Below the pieces are notes generated by a model that saw only the letters and a program-made list of their open reading frames with translations, did no database searches and was not told the DNA's origin. Position numbers and translations under genes: made by a program. A stretch of DNA of 11,553 nucleotides from Limnohabitans sp. (GTDB taxonomy: Bacteria > Pseudomonadota > Gammaproteobacteria > Burkholderiales > Burkholderiaceae_C), in the NCBI GenBank assembly GCA_015657605.1, contig JACDQO010000315.1, positions 1-11,553 of the forward strand, written 5' to 3'. Shown piece by piece: positions 7,712 through 11,553 of this stretch (positions are counted from its first letter, which is position 1; every line of letters begins with the position of its first letter).

Positions 7712-8587
7712 ATGTCCCCTTCTTTTTCTGACCGCCTGGCGGTCTTGCCGCAATACCTGATCCCCAAACAAGCCCTGACCGCCTTTGCCGGCTGGGTCGC
7801 GGGCAGCCAATGGGGCAACACCACCACCGGCATCATCAACTGGTTTGTCAAGCGCTACAACGTGAACATGATGGAGGCCGCCAACACGGACACGGCCAGC
7901 TACAAAAGCTTCAACGAATTTTTCACGCGTCCGCTCAAAGCCAGCGCTCGCCCCTTGGCCAGTGCGGCGTATGTCAGTCCGGTGGACGGGGCCATCAGCC
8001 AATGCGGTCCGATTGCAGGTGACCAAGTGTTTCAGGCCAAGGGCCACAGCTACAGCACCCGCGCTCTGGTGGGTGGCGACGCGGCCCTGGCGGCGCAGTT
8101 TCAAGACGGTGAATTTGCCACGCTGTACCTCAGCCCGCGGGATTACCACCGCATCCACATGCCTTGTGCGGGGCGCCTGACGCGCATGATTTATGTGCCG
8201 GGCGACCTGTTTTCGGTCAACCCGACCACGGCACGCGGCGTGCCCGGTTTGTTTGCCCGCAACGAGCGTGTGGTGTGTGTGTTCGAAGGCGCGAGCGGCC
8301 CCTTTGTGATGGTGCTGGTGGGGGCCACCATTGTGGGCAGCATGGCCACCGTGTGGCACGGCGTGGTCAACCCGCCGCGCCCCGGAACGGTGCGCGAATG
8401 GACCTACGAGATGGGCAGCATCACCTTGGCGCAGGGTGAAGAGATGGGGCGCTTCTTGCTCGGCTCCACCGTGGTGATGTTGTTCCCCAAGGGTGTGATC
8501 CAGTTCAATCCCGACTGGACACCGACCCGCCCCATCGTGATGGGCGAGGGGATGGGAAAGGCATCAGGCGAAGCCCAGGGCCGCTAG
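7712..8587 (+). CDS. psd: Phosphatidylserine decarboxylase proenzyme
   Basis: Makes phosphatidylethanolamine from phosphatidylserine at the inner membrane, using a pyruvoyl group formed by self-cleavage. The 291-residue proenzyme carries the complete active site: SPVDGAISQ (Asp about 92), SPRDYHRIHMPC (His about 146 and 149), VPGDLFSVN, LFARNERVV, GATIVGS and the cleavage motif FLLGSTVV, where the break between Gly251 and Ser252 yields beta and alpha chains. NTDTASYKSFNEFFTRPL near 58-75 is also typical. The frame opens earlier at a TTG (7688), but ATG 7712 gives the usual N-terminus leading into the YLIPKQALT stretch. No clear Shine-Dalgarno is seen. It ends six bases from the stop of the converging uracil glycosylase gene, with no terminator hairpin between them. 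Confidence 0.97.
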   Translation: MSPSFSDRLAVLPQYLIPKQALTAFAGWVAGSQWGNTTTGIINWFVKRYNVNMMEAANTDTASYKSFNEFFTRPLKASARPLASAAYVSPVDGAISQCGPIAGDQVFQAKGHSYSTRALVGGDAALAAQFQDGEFATLYLSPRDYHRIHMPCAGRLTRMIYVPGDLFSVNPTTARGVPGLFARNERVVCVFEGASGPFVMVLVGATIVGSMATVWHGVVNPPRPGTVREWTYEMGSITLAQGEEMGRFLLGSTVVMLFPKGVIQFNPDWTPTRPIVMGEGMGKASGEAQGR

Positions 8588-8593
8588 CCCCAT

Positions 8594-9499
8594 TTAGGCT
8601 TGCGCCACCTTGAGCGCCAGCACCAGGTCGGCCCAAGCTTTGGCCTTGTCTGCCGGGGTGCGCAGCAAATTGGTGGGGTGGTAAGTCACCACCACGGGCA
8701 CCCCTTGGAAATCGTGCACCGTGCCTCGCAGTTTCCCCATGGGCTCGGTGCTGCCCAACAGGCTCTGGATGGCAAAACGGCCCAGGGCCAGAATCACCTT
8801 GGGCTTGGCCAGTGCCACTTGGCGAGACAAATAGCCAGCACACACCGCCAACTCGTTGGCTTCGGGGTTGCGGCCTGCCGGCGGACGGCATTTGACAGCG
8901 CAAGTCAAGTAGGCCTCGACCCACGGCGCTTGGCCCTCCGCAGGCGGCAGTCCTTGGCGGCGCACGCCCACGGCTTTGAGCATGTTGTCGAGCAACACCC
9001 CTTCTGGTCCCGTGAAAGGCACACCCTGTTGGTCGTCTTCTGGCAAGGGCAAATCGCCCACCACCATCCAGTCGGCCTGTGCCGCAGCATGGCCCCAGAC
9101 CGGCATTTGGCGTGCGCCGCCCAGTGCGCACGACTGGCACGCTTTGACTGCAGCCTGAAGGCTGTCCCAGTCCATGGTGGACACGCCCTCAGGCAAGGGC
9201 TTGCAGGCCACAGCAGGGCTTGTCGGGGGCGCAACCGGTTGCCCGCGCTGGGCAGGCGTGGCAACAGGTGCCCGCACCATGGGAGCCGATGGCGCCGGGA
9301 CAGGCGCCATGGTCGGAGCCGAGGTCGGCGCGGTGATCGGCACCACGTCGGGTGTCTGGACCAGCGCTGGAGCTGGGGCTTGGGCAGGTTCGGCCTGAGC
9401 AGACGGCACTGGGACTTGGGGCCACCACACACGCACACCCATCTCGGCCAGCATGGCGCGTTGGCGGTCGTCCAGGTCGAATCGGGTGGGGTCGCTCAT
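8594..9499 (-). CDS. Uracil-DNA glycosylase, iron-sulfur family 4 type, with variant active-site motif
   Basis: Base-excision repair enzyme removing uracil from DNA, 301 residues. A short N-terminal helix (DDRQRAMLAEMGVRVW) is followed by a Pro/Ala-rich linker (about 26-95), then the catalytic domain. The four Cys expected to hold a 4Fe-4S cluster are present: CQSC (121, 124), Cys204 in AVKCRPP, Cys220 in AVCAGYL. VILALGRFA and YHPTNLLR (273-280) are standard. Motif I is unusual: families 4 and 5 typically read GEAPG, here GDLPL (148-152) followed by the normal EDDQQGVPFTG. Activity may be altered. I start at ATG 9499, eight bases after the rimI stop; GTG 9511 would overlap that stop as GTGA and adds four residues. 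Last gene of the operon. Confidence 0.93.
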   Translation of the reverse strand: MSDPTRFDLDDRQRAMLAEMGVRVWWPQVPVPSAQAEPAQAPAPALVQTPDVVPITAPTSAPTMAPVPAPSAPMVRAPVATPAQRGQPVAPPTSPAVACKPLPEGVSTMDWDSLQAAVKACQSCALGGARQMPVWGHAAAQADWMVVGDLPLPEDDQQGVPFTGPEGVLLDNMLKAVGVRRQGLPPAEGQAPWVEAYLTCAVKCRPPAGRNPEANELAVCAGYLSRQVALAKPKVILALGRFAIQSLLGSTEPMGKLRGTVHDFQGVPVVVTYHPTNLLRTPADKAKAWADLVLALKVAQA

Positions 9500-9507
9500 G
9501 TGGGGGC

Positions 9508-10017
9508 TCACAGTTTCAAACTCATCACCACAGCGTGTTCACGCTGCAGCCGGCCTGCGGGATAGTAATCCTTGCGGATGCTGATCTGCTTGAAGCCATA
9601 ACGCTCATACACCTGCAAAGCACGCAGGTTGCTTTGGCGCACCTCCAACCAAAGCCACAGAGCACCTTCATGGCGCGACATGAGGGACAAGGCGTCCAGC
9701 ATCATGTGGCCCCAGCCCTGCCCTTGGTGCGCAGGTGCCACGGTGATGTTGAGCAAGTGCATTTCTTCCACGCCGCGCATGGCCAAAAAGTACCCCAACA
9801 ACTCGCCGTCCAGCCACAGGCATTGGGCCTCGAACAGCGGATTGAGCGAATCGCGAAAATTGCCCAGCGTCCAAGGGTGGCTGTAAGCGGTTTGCTCGAT
9901 GGCGATGACCGTGTCCAAATCACTCTGCGTCATCGGGGTCAAAGTGACGCGGTTGCGCGTTGCTTCGGTCGGCTGATGACGGCTCAAAGCTTTGCCGAGG
10001 TTCATGCCTGGACTCAT
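9508..10017 (-). CDS. rimI: Ribosomal protein bS18-alanine N-acetyltransferase RimI
   Basis: GNAT-fold enzyme that acetylates the N-terminal Ala of ribosomal protein bS18 with acetyl-CoA. The 169-residue product shows HLLNITVAPAHQGQGWG, with the pyrophosphate-binding loop QGQGWG at 98-103, then WLEVRQSNLRALQVYERYGF holding the expected general base Glu (about 125) and Tyr (about 137), and the RimI-specific ending IRKDYYPAGRLQREHAVVM. ATG 10017 overlaps the tsaB stop as ATGA. About 20 residues precede the usual RimI start, so ATG 10005 (MNLGKAL) is a possible alternative. RimI next to TsaB is a common arrangement in proteobacteria. The frame is intact. Confidence 0.95.
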   Translation of the reverse strand: MSPGMNLGKALSRHQPTEATRNRVTLTPMTQSDLDTVIAIEQTAYSHPWTLGNFRDSLNPLFEAQCLWLDGELLGYFLAMRGVEEMHLLNITVAPAHQGQGWGHMMLDALSLMSRHEGALWLWLEVRQSNLRALQVYERYGFKQISIRKDYYPAGRLQREHAVVMSLKL

Positions 10018-10832
10018 GGCTGCGCTGTGGTTTGGCCCTGATGGGCTTGCAAAGCCAACGCTTTCATGGCTTCTCGCTCGGCGGTGGTGTTGGCGACTTT
10101 GTCGCGGATGTACAGCGGCATGGCCTGCTCAGCGGGCACGGCCAGTCCCTGCGCCCACAAAGCAGGTGCCAGGCGCAGCAAAGCCGAAGCGGTGGGCAAG
10201 GCCTCGTACCGTGGGGCATGGGCCAATGCAGCGGGCAAGCGCTCGCCATAAGCCGCAAAGGCATTGCCCGCCAAGCACAGCGAAGGGGCCATTGGCAGCA
10301 CTTGAACTTTTTCGGGGGCCGACACTTGCAAGGGCGACGCTTCGCGCCATTGGCCTTGATGCTGCTCAGGCACCCACTGCCAGGTGTACGCGGCGCTGTA
10401 GACCTCGTCCATGCGCGCGTCCAGCAGCGCCAGCACAGTCAACTCGGTCATCCCGGCTTGGGATTCGGAGGTGGGCTCGCCAGCGCCCGCATGCAAGCGG
10501 AGCCAACGGGCCTCTTCGGCCACCGCCAACAAGGTGTCCACGGGCAACACCGGCACATCCACACCAAAGGCCAAACCCTGGGCCACGGCACAGGCGGTGC
10601 GCAAACCCGTGAACGAGCCTGGCCCCCGACCAAAAACAATGGCGTCCAGCGAGGCCAACGGCATCTCGGCCTCGACCAGCATGGCCAAAACCGCGGGAAT
10701 CAAGTTGCTCGAAGCTTGAGCCCCACCGGGCAAGGTTTGCGTCCAAACATGGTCTCCACGGGCCACGCCCAAAGACAACACATCGGTGCTGGTGTCAAAA
10801 GCCAACCAGCGGCGCTCTGTGGCTGCGTTCAT
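10014..10832 (-). CDS. tsaB: tRNA N6-threonylcarbamoyladenosine biosynthesis protein TsaB
   Basis: Cytosolic partner of TsaD and TsaE in forming t6A37 in ANN-decoding tRNAs; TsaB is a non-catalytic ASKHA-fold scaffold that binds TsaD. The 272-residue product begins with LAFDTSTDVLSLGV and carries the family signature FGRGPGSFTGLRTACAVAQGLAFG (67-90), then VDTLLAVAEEA and LLDARMDEVYSAAY; it ends with MPLYIRDKVA. Length is somewhat above the E. coli protein (231), with extra residues around 110-125 and 150-175. ATG 10832 overlaps the stop of the upstream transporter gene as ATGA, and a GGGGA sequence just upstream can serve as Shine-Dalgarno. Confidence 0.96.
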   Translation of the reverse strand: MNAATERRWLAFDTSTDVLSLGVARGDHVWTQTLPGGAQASSNLIPAVLAMLVEAEMPLASLDAIVFGRGPGSFTGLRTACAVAQGLAFGVDVPVLPVDTLLAVAEEARWLRLHAGAGEPTSESQAGMTELTVLALLDARMDEVYSAAYTWQWVPEQHQGQWREASPLQVSAPEKVQVLPMAPSLCLAGNAFAAYGERLPAALAHAPRYEALPTASALLRLAPALWAQGLAVPAEQAMPLYIRDKVANTTAEREAMKALALQAHQGQTTAQP

Positions 10833-11553
10833 GGCTTGTCCCCGGGCTTTTTGGCCTGCTTCACACCGAACAAAATACCGCCGGTCACCAGCGCCAGCCC
10901 TGCCAGCAAATTCCAGTGCATGGGCTCACCCAAAAACCACACCGCCCCGAGCGCCGACAAGCCCGGCACCAGCGCCGTGATCATGGTCGAGCGCACCGGT
11001 CCGTAATAGCGCACCATCTGCGTGAAGGTGATGCCCGAAATGACGACCGATCCGACCCCTTGAAACACCGCCTGAAACAGGATTTCGGACCATGGCGCTT
11101 GGTGCAACTGCGTGGGCAAAACCTGCAGACCCACCAGCACGGCAAACAAGGGTACAAAACACACAAAAGCAAAGGCCGTGATGGCCATGGTGGCGCGAAC
11201 TGCATCAAAACCATGGCGGCGCACCAGCACGCTGTAGCTGGCCCAGCACATGGCGGCGGTCATGAACAGCAAGTCCCCTTTCCAGACCTCGCCGCCATCA
11301 AAGGCCATGAGCAAACTCGCACCCCCCACCAGCACATCGCCCAGCACGATGAAGCCCAGGCCCAGGGCACGTGTGGCGGCGACTTTTTCGCGCAAAAACA
11401 GCCAGGCCAACAAGGTGGTCCACAAAGGCAAGCTGCCGGGCATGAGCACCGACGCGTGCGAGGCCGGTGCGTAAAAAAACCGGTGTAAGCCAAGATGGCG
11501 TACAAAAAGCCACCCAAGAAACCGGTTTGCACCGTTTGGCGCAAAGGCAGGGG
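10829..11553 (-). CDS. EamA/DMT-family transporter, N-terminus outside window, frameshifted
   Basis: Inner-membrane transporter of the drug/metabolite (EamA) superfamily, normally about 300 residues with ten membrane helices and two EamA repeats; about 241 residues are here and the start lies beyond 11553. The visible part begins LRQTVQTGFLGGFLYAILAYTGFF, then breaks at the A7 run 11473-11479 (T7 in the coding sense). One more T gives TGFFYAPASHASVLMPGSLPLW, as in the family, and the frame then runs to TGA at 10829. Second-repeat landmarks are FMTAAMCWASYSVLVRR and the ending LAGLALVTGGILFG. Repeated hydrophobic stretches fit the fold. The substrate cannot be inferred. The stop overlaps tsaB by four bases (ATGA), so it is probably the first or an earlier gene of this operon. 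Confidence 0.9.
   Translation of the reverse strand, partial: PAFAPNGANRFLGWLFVRHLGLHRFFYAPASHASVLMPGSLPLWTTLLAWLFLREKVAATRALGLGFIVLGDVLVGGASLLMAFDGGEVWKGDLLFMTAAMCWASYSVLVRRHGFDAVRATMAITAFAFVCFVPLFAVLVGLQVLPTQLHQAPWSEILFQAVFQGVGSVVISGITFTQMVRYYGPVRSTMITALVPGLSALGAVWFLGEPMHWNLLAGLALVTGGILFGVKQAKKPGDKP

Noticed and set aside
6689..8359. Minus-strand open frame of 556 codons running from nodI through the psd region
   Set aside because: The part beyond 7618 is antisense to psd, shows no family features, and NodI homology begins at ATG 7618. Long antisense frames are common in GC-rich genes.
8600..9565. Plus-strand open frame of 321 codons opposite the uracil glycosylase gene
   Set aside because: Antisense shadow of a clear gene, with low-complexity Arg/His composition.
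9960..11006. Plus-strand open frame of 348 codons opposite tsaB
   Set aside because: Antisense to tsaB and its neighbours, which have unambiguous motifs; no domain seen.

Overview
This window is an ordinary chromosomal segment from a GC-rich betaproteobacterium, most likely a Comamonadaceae member (Limnohabitans/Rhodoferax-like; the genus is a guess). I base this on the protein sequences, the tsaB-rimI-uracil glycosylase gene order and the betaproteobacterial type of the NodI/NodJ pair. Twelve protein-coding genes fill nearly all of it. I see no tRNA, rRNA, insertion sequence, CRISPR array or phage gene, and no stretch over about 205 bases without a gene.

Layout, left to right. (1) The 3' part of htpG (Hsp90 chaperone) on + ends at a very strong hairpin that also terminates the converging minus-strand operon. 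(2) That operon, hbd - enoyl-CoA hydratase - srkA (3427 down to 723), pairs two beta-oxidation-type enzymes with the stress-response kinase SrkA. (3) A TonB-dependent receptor closely resembling E. coli PqqU/YncD (minus, 5665 to 3501) has a 204-base leader region holding a Fur-box-like inverted repeat and a foldable segment. (4) nodI-nodJ (minus, 7618 to 5870) form an ABC-2 exporter of the NodIJ family. (5) psd (+, 7712-8587) is divergent from nodI. (6) A minus-strand operon, EamA transporter - tsaB - rimI - uracil-DNA glycosylase (right edge down to 8594), has ATGA overlaps at its first two junctions.

The most striking feature is technical. Five of the twelve genes (htpG, the hydratase gene, the TonB receptor gene, nodJ and the EamA gene) are each broken by one single-base frameshift, and four of the five sites are runs of one base. 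On both sides of each break the protein reads as well-conserved family sequence, with no second lesion. This looks like homopolymer indel error in the sequence, not gene decay or programmed frameshifting. I annotated each as one full-span gene.

Working together: psd and probably NodIJ serve the cell envelope, the PqqU-like protein would take up a scarce cofactor across the outer membrane, and tsaB/rimI modify tRNA and a ribosomal protein next to a DNA-repair enzyme. I found no convincing sign of an undescribed biological system; the most open biological questions are the leader of the receptor gene, the altered active-site motif of the uracil glycosylase, and the cargo of NodIJ.
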